This document shows, piece by piece, positions 16,688 to 25,257 of a stretch of 37,710 nucleotides of DNA (position 1 is its first letter; every line of letters begins with the position of its first letter). Below the pieces are notes generated by a model. That model was not told the origin of the DNA. It worked only from the letters and a program-made list of their open reading frames with translations, and did no database searches. Origin of the DNA: Gemmatimonadales bacterium (GTDB lineage Bacteria > Gemmatimonadota > Gemmatimonadetes > Gemmatimonadales > GWC2-71-9); contig JAICJD010000014.1 of NCBI GenBank assembly GCA_025928645.1, forward strand, positions 1 through 37,710, written 5' to 3'. The position numbers were made by a program, and so were the translations under genes.

Positions 16688-17116
16688 ATGCGCATGGAAA
16701 CGGACAACCTTGATCTCGACCTGGATCTCGAGGACGAGTCGGAGGGGGGCGGCGGGTTGCTCGGCCTGGGATTGTTGGCCCTCGCCGTCGGAGCCGGCGC
16801 GGCCATGCTGTTCGCCCCGGCCGAAGGGGCGGAGACTCGGCGCATCGTGGGCGAGCGGCTCAAGGACTGGCGGGGCGACGCCGAAGAGGCGCTCGAGCGC
16901 GTGCAGCGTGAGCTCCACCGGCGGGAAGCACGCCGGCGCCGGGAGCGCCGCTCGTCGGCCCTGCTCGGGCTGGCGGTAGGCGCGGGCCTGGCCGCGCTCC
17001 TCACGCCGGAGAGCGGCCCCGACGTCCGCCGGCGCATCACCCAGGGACTCAAGCGCTCCGAAGACCAGGCAAGCGTCGATCAGGTCGCTCCGGAGCCGCA
17101 GCCCGAGCCGGCATAG
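16688..17116 (+). CDS. YtxH-like domain-containing protein with two tandem YtxH-type motifs
   Basis: LLGLGLLALAVGAGAAMLFAPAEGAETRRIVGERLKDW and ALLGLAVGAGLAALLTPESGPDVRRRITQGL: two glycine-rich hydrophobic segments each followed by (A/T)PxxGxxxRR. Confidence 0.7.
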   Translation: MRMETDNLDLDLDLEDESEGGGGLLGLGLLALAVGAGAAMLFAPAEGAETRRIVGERLKDWRGDAEEALERVQRELHRREARRRRERRSSALLGLAVGAGLAALLTPESGPDVRRRITQGLKRSEDQASVDQVAPEPQPEPA

Positions 17117-17182
17117 GCAGGAACGAACCAGGCGGAGAGGACTCCCTCTCCGCCTGGTTCACCCTCTCACCTTCCGTTCGCG

Positions 17183-18076
17183 TCACCTTCCAATCGCGCT
17201 GGCCGAGTAGCTTCCCCGCTGCTTGACCGGAACGGTCTGCCCCACCGTCGGCACCGTGATCGTCATGTCTCCCACGTCGTTGCCCTGGGCCGACACCAGA
17301 ATTCCATCGAGGCCGAAGACATGCCGGCCTCGGCGGGTGCCCGTCGCTGTCATCTGCAGCTCCTGATCGGCCTGGGTCCGGGTGCCGGCCCGCTGGTAGG
17401 AGCCAGTGCTCTCCAGGGTGATGGCCTGGTGGTCGGCCGCGTCACTCGCCGCCGCCGTGTAGGTCGTCACGGCGCGCTCGGTTCCCGGAAAGGCGTCGGC
17501 CGTGAGGCGATACTCGGTCGTATCGGTCCATGACATTCCCTCGCGCACGCCTCCGGCCGGCAGGGCCGGAAACAGCAGCCGCAACCGCCCGGTGAGCTCG
17601 TCAGGCAGGGTGCCCTTGCGATCGGGCGTGAGCGGACCCAGGCCGCCGCTCGAGGTGAGCGGCGCGGTCCAGCGCGTGCCGCGGGCCGCGACGACCGAGT
17701 CGGGAGAGGCCGGCTGCCCGCTCTCCAATGCCTCGAGCGAGTCGAGCACGATCGCGACCTGCAGCGCGCCCGGGGTGCCGGTCTCCGCCACCGCGACGTG
17801 AAGGAAGGCGATGCGGTCCCGCACCTGCTCCTGCGTTCCCCCGCCGGGATATTCCAGCGTCAGGCTGTCGTGGCGCTCGAGCCGGTACGCCGCGGAGCGA
17901 ACCGGCCGATAGCTCACGGCCGGCCCCTTCCCTGGCGAGGTGGGCGCCGGCGCCTCGGCTTCGCCTGGCTTGGGAGCGGGGGTAGGGGAAGGCGGATTGG
18001 CGGTCGTGCCCGAGCTGCACGCCGCGAGCAAGGCGGCCGCGGCGAGGGCGCTCGGAGTGAAGCGCGGCCGGCTCAT
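17183..18076 (-). CDS. Secreted lipoprotein of unknown function, paralogous to the upstream gene
   Basis: MSRPRFTPSALAAAALLAACSSG lipobox (LAAC); Thr/Ser-rich beta-type sequence ending DMTITVPTVGQTVPVKQRGSYSASAIGR. TCAT overlap with the next gene. Confidence 0.75.
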   Translation of the reverse strand: MSRPRFTPSALAAAALLAACSSGTTANPPSPTPAPKPGEAEAPAPTSPGKGPAVSYRPVRSAAYRLERHDSLTLEYPGGGTQEQVRDRIAFLHVAVAETGTPGALQVAIVLDSLEALESGQPASPDSVVAARGTRWTAPLTSSGGLGPLTPDRKGTLPDELTGRLRLLFPALPAGGVREGMSWTDTTEYRLTADAFPGTERAVTTYTAAASDAADHQAITLESTGSYQRAGTRTQADQELQMTATGTRRGRHVFGLDGILVSAQGNDVGDMTITVPTVGQTVPVKQRGSYSASAIGR

Positions 18077-18849
18077 TTGAGAGGCGTGACCTTCGTCGTC
18101 TGGGTGATGGTGATGGGCAGCGGGTCGTTGGAGAACGAGCCGCTGAGCGTGAGCGCCGACCGGAGCTGCCAGTCGCCGCCCAGATACAAACCGTCGGGGG
18201 TCACGAAGTAGGTACCGGTGCCCTTGCCCGAGCCCTCGATCCGGGCCGGTCCGTTGGGCGTGGGCTGGGTGCCGGCGACCGTCGAGGCGTACTCGCTGGC
18301 GATGCGGAGCGCCTGGCCCGTGGGCCGCTTCTCCTTGCCCAGCACGCGATAGCTCGTCACCCGCTTCACCACCACGCTGTCGGTGCCGTCGGTGGTCGCC
18401 TTGGAGCTGGTGTCGGCCCACCGCTCGCCGGTCTTGGCGCCGACCTTGACCCAGGGGAAGAAGTCCGTCAGGAAGCCCTGTACCCTGGCAGCGGCGGGCG
18501 ACACATTGATGCTCTCGAGCTCGGAGAGCCTGCCCGCCGAGCTGAGAAACGCGTGAAATTCGGCGCCCTTCGCGCTGTCGAACACGGCGGCGGGAATCGG
18601 CGATGCGCTGTCGCCGCGCATCGAGTCCACCACGATCCGGACCGACCGGCCGCCGGCGGTATCGCTCAGGGTGACCGTCAGGAAGCTCGAGGTCGAGAAG
18701 GAGATGCTCTGCTTGCCCTTCCCCGCGGCGGTCGCGTCGACTTCCTGGCTCAGGGTCTGGTCCACCCGAAAGCGGCTGACGAGAGGCGCCTGGAGCGCGG
18801 GCGCGAGCAGGGCCGCGAGGAGCGTGCAGGCGGCGAGTGGAGCGGGCAT
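18073..18849 (-). CDS. Secreted protein of unknown function, tandem paralog of 17183..18076
   Basis: MPAPLAACTLLAALLAPALQAPLVSRFRVDQTLSQEV... signal peptide; GERWADT.., TITQTTKVTPLK C-terminus; 4-nt overlap with the downstream paralog. Confidence 0.75.
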   Translation of the reverse strand: MPAPLAACTLLAALLAPALQAPLVSRFRVDQTLSQEVDATAAGKGKQSISFSTSSFLTVTLSDTAGGRSVRIVVDSMRGDSASPIPAAVFDSAKGAEFHAFLSSAGRLSELESINVSPAAARVQGFLTDFFPWVKVGAKTGERWADTSSKATTDGTDSVVVKRVTSYRVLGKEKRPTGQALRIASEYASTVAGTQPTPNGPARIEGSGKGTGTYFVTPDGLYLGGDWQLRSALTLSGSFSNDPLPITITQTTKVTPLK

Positions 18850-18879
18850 CTGTCCCCCGGGTCGGGTCGGAAGCTCGAC

Positions 18880-18906
18880 GGCCCTCCGGACCAGGTCCGG
18901 AGGGCC
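18880..18906 (-). terminator. GC-rich hairpin between rnpB and the downstream gene, likely rnpB terminator or processing structure
   Basis: ggccctccggacc / ggtccggagggcc is a near-perfect palindrome immediately 3' of rnpB on the minus strand; no clear U-tract. Confidence 0.5.
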
Positions 18907-18910
18907 GCGC

Positions 18911-19264
18911 TGGTCGAGCCGTAAGCCGAGTTCTGTTCCCGGCGCTTGCGCGCCGGGGATGGTCATCTGTCTGGGATGGCCGTTGCCGGCCACCTCGAGC
19001 GGCCTACCCGCGGCTTGTGCTGCCGGTGTGGGTCACACCTCGCCGCATATTTGGCCTTGCTCCGACTGGGGGTGACCGTGCCGCCGCCGTTACCGTCGGC
19101 GCGGTGGGCTCTTACCCCACCGTTTCACCCTTGCCCACCGGTTGCCCGGTGGGCGGTCTGTTCTCTGTGGCCCTGTCCGTCGCCTTTCGGCGCCCAGGTG
19201 TTACCTGGCAGTCTACCCGGAGGAGCTCGGACTTTCCTCGAGCGCCTTGCGGCGCTCGCGACCA
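18911..19264 (-). ncRNA. rnpB: RNase P RNA (bacterial type A); boundaries approximate
   Basis: Minus strand contains GAGGAAAGTCCGAGCTCC near the 5' end, GCCACAGAGAACAGACCGCC, AAGGGTGAAACGGTGGGGTAAGAGCCCACCG and ACAGAACTCGGCTTAC at the 3' end. P1 helix ggtcgcgagc / gctcgacc closes the molecule. Confidence 0.96.
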
Positions 19265-19331
19265 TCACGCACGGCCAGCGAGGGAAATATAGAGACGAGG
19301 GAGAGGAGGGAGAAGCCGGAGAAGACGCAGA

Positions 19332-22300
19332 CTAGCCGGCTTCACCGAGCCGTGCGAGCCCCTGCTGCGCCTGCCGGATGAAGGGCTGGAGCGACGGATC
19401 GGCCGTGCGCCACTGGCTCAGCACCTGCTGGTAGGCCTGCCGGGCCTCCGCCCGGCGGCCGAGCTGCTCGAACGCCGCGGCCCGGAGCAACCGCACCCGG
19501 CCCAACATGCCCCAGCGCGAGTCGAACCCGGCGGTCCTGAGCGCCTCCGGCTCGAAATCCTGCAGCTGCCGGAGGGTCGCCTGGTAGTCGCCCAGCAGGT
19601 AGTAGGCCTGGGCGGCGAGCGGTCGCCGGTAGGTCGCGTACATCGTCTTCACCGCGACCGACTCCGGTTCGGCGAGCGCCCGTCGGGCGGCCGCCGAGTC
19701 GCCCCGGCTCAGCGCCAGGAGCGCGCGGACTTCCTTGGTGAGGGACTCGCCGCTGAGCGCGCGATACTCGTTCAGCGCACTGCTGTCGGCCGCCGGCCCG
19801 GTGAAGAGCCCGATGGCCGCCGACGCGCCGCTGTGCGCCACGTGCGGGCGCTGCTCGGCCGTCGCCATGCGCGCCGCCTCGGCGGCGCTCTGCCACACCT
19901 GCCGGAGCGAGGCCGTCGGTACTCCGGTCGCGGCGTACAGGTCGCCGAGCGCCATCCGCCGCCACCCGCCCTCGCCGCTTCCTTCGTCCTCCGCGTGCGC
20001 CGAGATGACCTCGCGGCGCACTTGATCGGCCAGGTCGAGGGACTTGGCCGCGCTCGCCAGGTCGCCCTGGTAGGCGAAGACGTTGGCCGCCGCGGCGATG
20101 TCGCTCACCACGGTGGGCGTGCCCCGATACGGGCGGAAGTCCTGCGGGGCCACGGTGTCGAGGGCCAGCCGCAGCTCCTTGGCGGCTCGATCGACCTGCC
20201 CCGAGGCGAAATGAATCCTGGCCTCGACGAACGGAAGCTCGGGATGCACCGGGGTCGTCTGACGGAACCGGTCCACCTCGGCCAGGGCCGCGCCGAAGTT
20301 GCCGGCCGCGACGTAGGCGTCGACCATCGCGCCGTGGGCCCTGAGCGTCGTGGGCTGGCTGGCTACCCAGCTTCGCGCCGTGGCCAGCGCCGCGCCGCGC
20401 GCGCGCCGGACCGAGGTGGCGACGGCGGCGCTGTCCAGCAGGGTCCGGCCGTCCGGGGCCGCAGCCAGGGCGAACGAGTCGGGCGTCACCAGCGCGTACG
20501 ACGGATGCGGCGAGGCCGCCGAGCCGAGCATGAACTGCACGTGGTCGTACGCGAGCGCGTAGTCGGGATCGAGATCGAGCGTGTGACGGAAGGCGCGGAT
20601 GGCCTGGGTCCAGTGCACCGCATCATTGGTCCCGGTCGTATCGTGGAACCAGGCCTCGCCCAGGCCGTCCCACGCCTCGGCGTCGCCCCGGTCGCGCGCG
20701 AGGAGCTGCTCGTAGGCCGCGCGGGCGTCGGCAAACTCGCCGCCCAGGAAGGCACGGTAGGCGTTGATGACGGTCCGGTCGCGCGCGGGCAGGTTGCCCG
20801 AGTAGGCCGTCGCCCGGACGATCGCCATGTCGGCGGTGCTGTCCACGATGCCCACCAGCCATCCCCGCGTGAGCGCCAACTTGTAGTACGCCAGGCCGAA
20901 GGTGGTGTCGAGCTGAATGGCCCGGCGGAACCCGCGCTCGGCGCCGGCGAGATCCCACCGGTTGAGCTGCTCCACGCCAGTGAGATAGGCGCGGAAGGCC
21001 TCGAGCGAGGCCGTGGTGGACCGCGCGATGCCGATCCGCACCTCGTTGGGCGCCCCGGAGAGGTCGAGCAGCTTCGCCGCGAGCTCGTCGTACATCGGGC
21101 GCACGTCGTCGCCCGTCCGGTCGTCCACCCGGGCCACGTCCACCCGCTTCCCGCTCCCGACGTCGTACACCCGGGCCGTGAGGTGGAGCGAGTCGCCGGC
21201 CTGCGCGAAGTCGCCCAGGACGACGGTCCACACGCCGGCCTCGCGGGCGAGCCGCCGCGCCATGTCGAGGCCGATGTCGTCGCCGGGGCGGAGCCGGTGC
21301 TTGGCCAGCAGATCGTGCAGCCGCTCGTGGTCGACCACGGTCAGGTCGTTCCACTGCGACAGGTTGAGCCCCAGCATGCTGACGCTGCCCTCGCGCAGCC
21401 AGTCCACCGAGCGGTCGTCGCGCTGGTTATCGAACGGCAGGACGAGGATGGAATGGCGCGGGTTGACGCCGGCCGGCGGCCCGGGTGAGCGGCGGGCGAG
21501 GCCGACCAGCCCGATCACCGCGGCGAGCGCCGCGGCCGCGCCTGCGAGAACGAGCCGCCGGCGCCGGGTCGGCCGCGAAGCCGCCGTCGGCACGGTGAGC
21601 GCCCGCCGGAGCTCCTCGCCGGTCTGCCATCTGTCGGCGGGCTGCTTCTCGAGCGCGCGCATGATGGCCGCGGCCAGCGGTCGAGGCGCGTCGGGGCGCA
21701 GCCGCTCGATCGGGACGGGACGCTCGGCGATGTGCTTCGAGACTACCACGCGGTTGGGCCCCATGAACGGCGGGCTGCCGCCCAGCATCTCGTACGCCAC
21801 CACGCCCAGGGCGTAGAGATCGCTCCGGCTGTCGACCTCCTCGCCCGCCGCCTGTTCGGGGCTCATGTAGGTCGGGGTTCCCACCGCGACGCCCTGGCCG
21901 GTGCTGCTCGCCCCCTGGTCGCCGGCCATCGCCCGGGCGATGCCGAAGTCGGCCAGCATCGCGCGCCCGGTCGCTTCGTCCAGCAGGACGTTTTCGGGCT
22001 TCACGTCCCGGTGGACCACCCCGGCCCCGCCGGCGGCGTCGAGCGCCGCGGCGACATCGCCCACGATGCGGGTGACCGTGGCCGGGTCGAGCCGGCGCTC
22101 CCGCGTGAGCCGTTGCCGCAGGCTCTCGCCCTGGACCTCGTCCATCACGTAGTAGAGCAGGCCGTCCGCATTTCCGGCCGCGTGCACGCTGACCACGTTG
22201 GGATGGCGGAGCCGCGCGATCGTGCGCGCTTCGGCCAGGAAGCGGCGGCCGATGGACGAGTGCGCCGCGAGCTCGGGATGCACCACCTTGATGGCGACCC

Positions 22301-22433
22301 GGCGGTCCAGCGCGACATCGGTGGCGAGAAAGACGACTCCCATCCCGCCGCGGCCAAGCTCGCGCTCGAGCCGGTACTCCGGCTCCAGCACTGCCTGAAG
22401 CGTGGCGAAGAGATCGAGAGTCGGAGGCGTCAT
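19332..22433 (-). CDS. Serine/threonine protein kinase with extracytoplasmic TolB/FlgO-like and TPR-like regions
   Basis: Kinase ELGRGGMGVVFLATDVALDRRVAIKVV, VVHRDVKPENVLLD, DFGIARAM; transmembrane LVLAGAAAALAAVIGLVGLA; SILVLPFDNQRDDRSVDWLREGSVSML; multiple TPR-like repeats. Confidence 0.93.
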   Translation of the reverse strand: MTPPTLDLFATLQAVLEPEYRLERELGRGGMGVVFLATDVALDRRVAIKVVHPELAAHSSIGRRFLAEARTIARLRHPNVVSVHAAGNADGLLYYVMDEVQGESLRQRLTRERRLDPATVTRIVGDVAAALDAAGGAGVVHRDVKPENVLLDEATGRAMLADFGIARAMAGDQGASSTGQGVAVGTPTYMSPEQAAGEEVDSRSDLYALGVVAYEMLGGSPPFMGPNRVVVSKHIAERPVPIERLRPDAPRPLAAAIMRALEKQPADRWQTGEELRRALTVPTAASRPTRRRRLVLAGAAAALAAVIGLVGLARRSPGPPAGVNPRHSILVLPFDNQRDDRSVDWLREGSVSMLGLNLSQWNDLTVVDHERLHDLLAKHRLRPGDDIGLDMARRLAREAGVWTVVLGDFAQAGDSLHLTARVYDVGSGKRVDVARVDDRTGDDVRPMYDELAAKLLDLSGAPNEVRIGIARSTTASLEAFRAYLTGVEQLNRWDLAGAERGFRRAIQLDTTFGLAYYKLALTRGWLVGIVDSTADMAIVRATAYSGNLPARDRTVINAYRAFLGGEFADARAAYEQLLARDRGDAEAWDGLGEAWFHDTTGTNDAVHWTQAIRAFRHTLDLDPDYALAYDHVQFMLGSAASPHPSYALVTPDSFALAAAPDGRTLLDSAAVATSVRRARGAALATARSWVASQPTTLRAHGAMVDAYVAAGNFGAALAEVDRFRQTTPVHPELPFVEARIHFASGQVDRAAKELRLALDTVAPQDFRPYRGTPTVVSDIAAAANVFAYQGDLASAAKSLDLADQVRREVISAHAEDEGSGEGGWRRMALGDLYAATGVPTASLRQVWQSAAEAARMATAEQRPHVAHSGASAAIGLFTGPAADSSALNEYRALSGESLTKEVRALLALSRGDSAAARRALAEPESVAVKTMYATYRRPLAAQAYYLLGDYQATLRQLQDFEPEALRTAGFDSRWGMLGRVRLLRAAAFEQLGRRAEARQAYQQVLSQWRTADPSLQPFIRQAQQGLARLGEAG

Positions 22434-22600
22434 GGCCTAACCGGCAGAGGGGCGGAACCGGCAATATACCCAGGCGAGGCCCCTGTGGGATGCGTCTCCC
22501 GATGAAAGGGTTGCGGCCCCGCAGGAACGGCGATGTTTCGGGTTGAATCCAGGTTGACGTGCGGCGCCTACTCTCTTGCACCAACCCGTGGGAGGGGTGC

Positions 22601-23482
22601 GTGTCCTACGTCGCCGATCCTGCCGCCACCACAGTCGCCGCCGTGCTCCTGCCCGGCGAGCGGCCCCGCGTCGACGCGGCAGGCAACGGACTGTTCGCCG
22701 TGCTGCACCGTGATTCGATCCCCGAGGCCGTCCGCGCGGTGCGGGAGCGGCCGGTCGACGCGGTCCTGCTCAGCGTACACCGGTGCAGTCCCGACCAGCT
22801 GGACGTGCTGGGCCATCTGGTGCGCGAGTTCCCTACCATCCCGACGGTCGCGCTGGTCTCGCAGCACGATCCCGGGGCCATCGAGATGCTCCTCAGGCTC
22901 GGCGCCTCGGGCGTGCGGCAGGTTGTGGACGTCACCTCGCCGGCGGGCTGGAACCGGCTGCGCCAGGTCGTGGGGCAGCCGGCCACCCGCGCCGTGGCCC
23001 GCATGCAGCAGCCAATCCTGGAGGCCATCGCCGACGCGCCGCCCGACGCGCGGCTCTTCCTCGAGGCCGTGGTCCGGCTCGCGCCCGACGTCCCGACCGT
23101 CACCGCGCTGGCCCAGCAGCTCTCGGTGCGGCCGAGCACCCTGATGAGCCGGTTCGCGCGGGCAGGGCTCCCCTCGCCCAAGAACTACCTGGCGGCAATC
23201 CGGCTGGTCCACGCCGCCTTCCTGTTCGAGACGGCGGGGCTCTCCGTGGCCGACGTCGCCTACCGGCTCGAGTACAGCTCGCCCCAGAGCTTCGGCCGCC
23301 ATCTGCGGGCCATGCTGGGACTCACCGCGCTCGAGTTCCGCCGCCGGTTTCCGTTCCCGGTCGCGCTGGAACGGTTCGTCGCGCTGATGATGGAGCCGTA
23401 CCGGGAGATCTGGCGGGAGTTTCATCCGCTCGCTGCCGGGGCGTGGGAGACGGGGCGCGGGCGGAACGGGGGTGGCGGGTGA
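22601..23482 (+). CDS. AraC-type helix-turn-helix regulator with degenerate receiver-like N-terminal domain
   Basis: GTG start after gggaggggtgc; ALAQQLSVRPSTLMSRFARAGLPSPKNYLAAIRLVHAAFLFETAGLSVADVAYRLEYSSPQSFGRHLRAMLGLTALEFRRRF is an AraC HTH; N-terminus VDAVLLSVHRCSPDQLDVL..VALVSQHDPGAIEMLLRLGASGV resembles a receiver domain. Confidence 0.82.
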   Translation: MSYVADPAATTVAAVLLPGERPRVDAAGNGLFAVLHRDSIPEAVRAVRERPVDAVLLSVHRCSPDQLDVLGHLVREFPTIPTVALVSQHDPGAIEMLLRLGASGVRQVVDVTSPAGWNRLRQVVGQPATRAVARMQQPILEAIADAPPDARLFLEAVVRLAPDVPTVTALAQQLSVRPSTLMSRFARAGLPSPKNYLAAIRLVHAAFLFETAGLSVADVAYRLEYSSPQSFGRHLRAMLGLTALEFRRRFPFPVALERFVALMMEPYREIWREFHPLAAGAWETGRGRNGGGG

Positions 23483-23505
23483 GGGTCTTCATCCGAGCAC
23501 TTGTA

Positions 23506-23602
23506 TTCATCCCGAGCGCAGCGAGGGACCTGGTTCGCTTGCCCGGAAATCAGCCCGCGATCGGGGACCAGCGGACCAGGCCCTCGCCGCGCTCGGGATG
23601 AA
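23506..23602. repeat. Intergenic hairpin repeat, imperfect complete copy
   Basis: ttcatcccgagcgcagcgagggacctggt (23506-23534) versus accaggccctcgccgcgctcgggatgaa (23575-23602), inverted with a few differences. Lies between convergent genes. Confidence 0.9.
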
Positions 23603-23626
23603 GGAGAGCGGCCCCCTCCGAGCGCC

Positions 23627-24874
23627 CTACTCTTCCCGCAACATCCCGTGCCGCCGCAGCACCTCGCGCAGGCCGTCGTGCGGCAGCGCTGGCACGCGGT
23701 ACCAGTTGGCGCCGGTCATCGTTCGCGCGGCGAGCATCGCGTTGACGATCGCTTCCTCGGTAGCCTGGACCGCCGCCGCGTATACCGGATCGATCACGTC
23801 GTCGCTCAACATGCCCACCGACGCCACGCCGCGGCGGTCGGGCGTGCCCGTGGGCGCAGTGGAGAACGCCAGGAACAGATCGCCCGAGCCGGCGCCCGAA
23901 ACCCCGCCCATCCGCCCGATGCCGAGGGCGGCGCGCCGGGCGATCCGTTTGAGCTGGTGGGGCAGCAGCGGCGCGTCGGTGGCCAGCACCACGATGATCG
24001 ACCCGTGCTCCGTGACGCGCGGCGGCGCGCCCGCGTCGCCCGCGGCCGTTGCGCAGCGGTCTTTCGCCATGGTGGAGTCGAGCGGCTCACGGGTGTCGTA
24101 GCACGGCTCCGGCACCCGGAGCTCCCGGGCGACCGGAATGCCGGCGATCCGAAGCTGCTGCCGCAGCCCGAAGTTGCACTGCACCAGCGCGCCGACGGTA
24201 AACCCGCCGCGCTGGTCGGAGAGCCGGCGGCTCGCGGTGCCGATCCCGCCCTTGAACCCCAGGCACTGCATTCCCGTGCCGCCGCCCACGTTGCCCTCGA
24301 CCACGGGCCCCGCGCGGGCCGAGTCGATCGCGGCGACGGCGTCGCGGCCGGTCACGTGGAAGCCGAAGATGTCGTTCAGGTCACCGTCCCAGGTCTCGGC
24401 GACGACTGGGAGGCAGCAGTGGAGGGCGTCGGGCAGGCGGCTCGCGCCCCACGCGATGAGCGCGTCGCGCACCGTGCCCACGCTGTTGGTGTTGGTGATC
24501 GCGATCGGGTAGAACAGGAGACCGTAGTCCTCGATCCAGGCCGTCCCCGTCATCTCGCCGTTGCCGTTCAGGCTGAACCAGCCCGCGAACACGGGAGAGA
24601 GGTCGTCCCGGCCCCGCGGCAGGATGGCCGTCACGCCGGTGCGCACCGGCCCCTTGCCGGCTACGAGCCGTCCCTTCCCCTGGATGAGCGTGGCGTGGCC
24701 CACGGTCACGCCCTTCACGTCGGTGATCGCGTCGAGCGGCCCGGGCGTCCCGTCGAGCGGTACGCCCAGATCCCGCGCGCGCTCCCCCGGCTGCTGCGCA
24801 GCGGCCGGCCCCGTTCGGCCGGCCGTGAACAGGCATGCGGCGAGCAGCGCCGCCCACCGGGCCCGGGCGATCAC
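23627..24874 (-). CDS. P1 family peptidase (DmpA/S58, L-aminopeptidase/D-esterase-like) with signal peptide
   Basis: GTG start; ITDVKGVTVGHATLIQG, ITNTNSVGTVRDA, VVEGNVGGGTGMQCLGFKGGIGTASRR, FLAFSTAPTG: S58 motifs. Confidence 0.92.
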   Translation of the reverse strand: MIARARWAALLAACLFTAGRTGPAAAQQPGERARDLGVPLDGTPGPLDAITDVKGVTVGHATLIQGKGRLVAGKGPVRTGVTAILPRGRDDLSPVFAGWFSLNGNGEMTGTAWIEDYGLLFYPIAITNTNSVGTVRDALIAWGASRLPDALHCCLPVVAETWDGDLNDIFGFHVTGRDAVAAIDSARAGPVVEGNVGGGTGMQCLGFKGGIGTASRRLSDQRGGFTVGALVQCNFGLRQQLRIAGIPVARELRVPEPCYDTREPLDSTMAKDRCATAAGDAGAPPRVTEHGSIIVVLATDAPLLPHQLKRIARRAALGIGRMGGVSGAGSGDLFLAFSTAPTGTPDRRGVASVGMLSDDVIDPVYAAAVQATEEAIVNAMLAARTMTGANWYRVPALPHDGLREVLRRHGMLREE

Positions 24875-25257
24875 ACCCGGCCGTGCGAGCGGAACATGAA
24901 GTACACCGCGCCCATGATGCAGAAGGCGGCCCAGAGATAGTCGAGCTTGAGCGGCTCCCCCATGTACAGCACGGCGAACGGAGCGAAGACGGCGAGCGTG
25001 ATGGCTTCCTGCAGGATCTTGAGCTGGGCCAGCGAGAGCGCCGTGTAGCCGATCCGGTTGGCGGGCACCTGGAGCAGGTACTCGAACAGCGCGATACCCC
25101 AGCTCACGATGGCCGCCATGTACCAGGGGCGGTCGGCCAGGTTCCGCAGGTGCGCGTACCACGCGAACGTCATGAAGACGTTGGAGCAGACCAGCAGCAG
25201 GGCGGCCTGGTAGACGACGTCCGCTCTAATCGTTCCTCCCCGGGCGCAGGTCCGCAT
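24871..25257 (-). CDS. DMT-family / DUF486 small membrane protein; start uncertain
   Basis: LLLVCSNVFMTFAWYAHLRNLADRPWYMAAIVSWGIALFEYLLQVPANRIGYTALSLAQLKILQEAITLAVFAPFAVLYMGEPLKLDYLWAAFCIMGAVYFMFR; typical DUF486. Confidence 0.88.
   Translation of the reverse strand: MRTCARGGTIRADVVYQAALLLVCSNVFMTFAWYAHLRNLADRPWYMAAIVSWGIALFEYLLQVPANRIGYTALSLAQLKILQEAITLAVFAPFAVLYMGEPLKLDYLWAAFCIMGAVYFMFRSHGRV

Noticed and set aside
18837-19381. Several plus-strand ORFs (18837..19292, 18946..19335, 19142..19381)
   Set aside because: They lie antisense to the clear RNase P RNA gene on the minus strand and are not protein-like.
19833-21488. 551-aa plus-strand ORF opposite the kinase-TPR gene
   Set aside because: Shadow ORF; the kinase frame carries all recognisable motifs.
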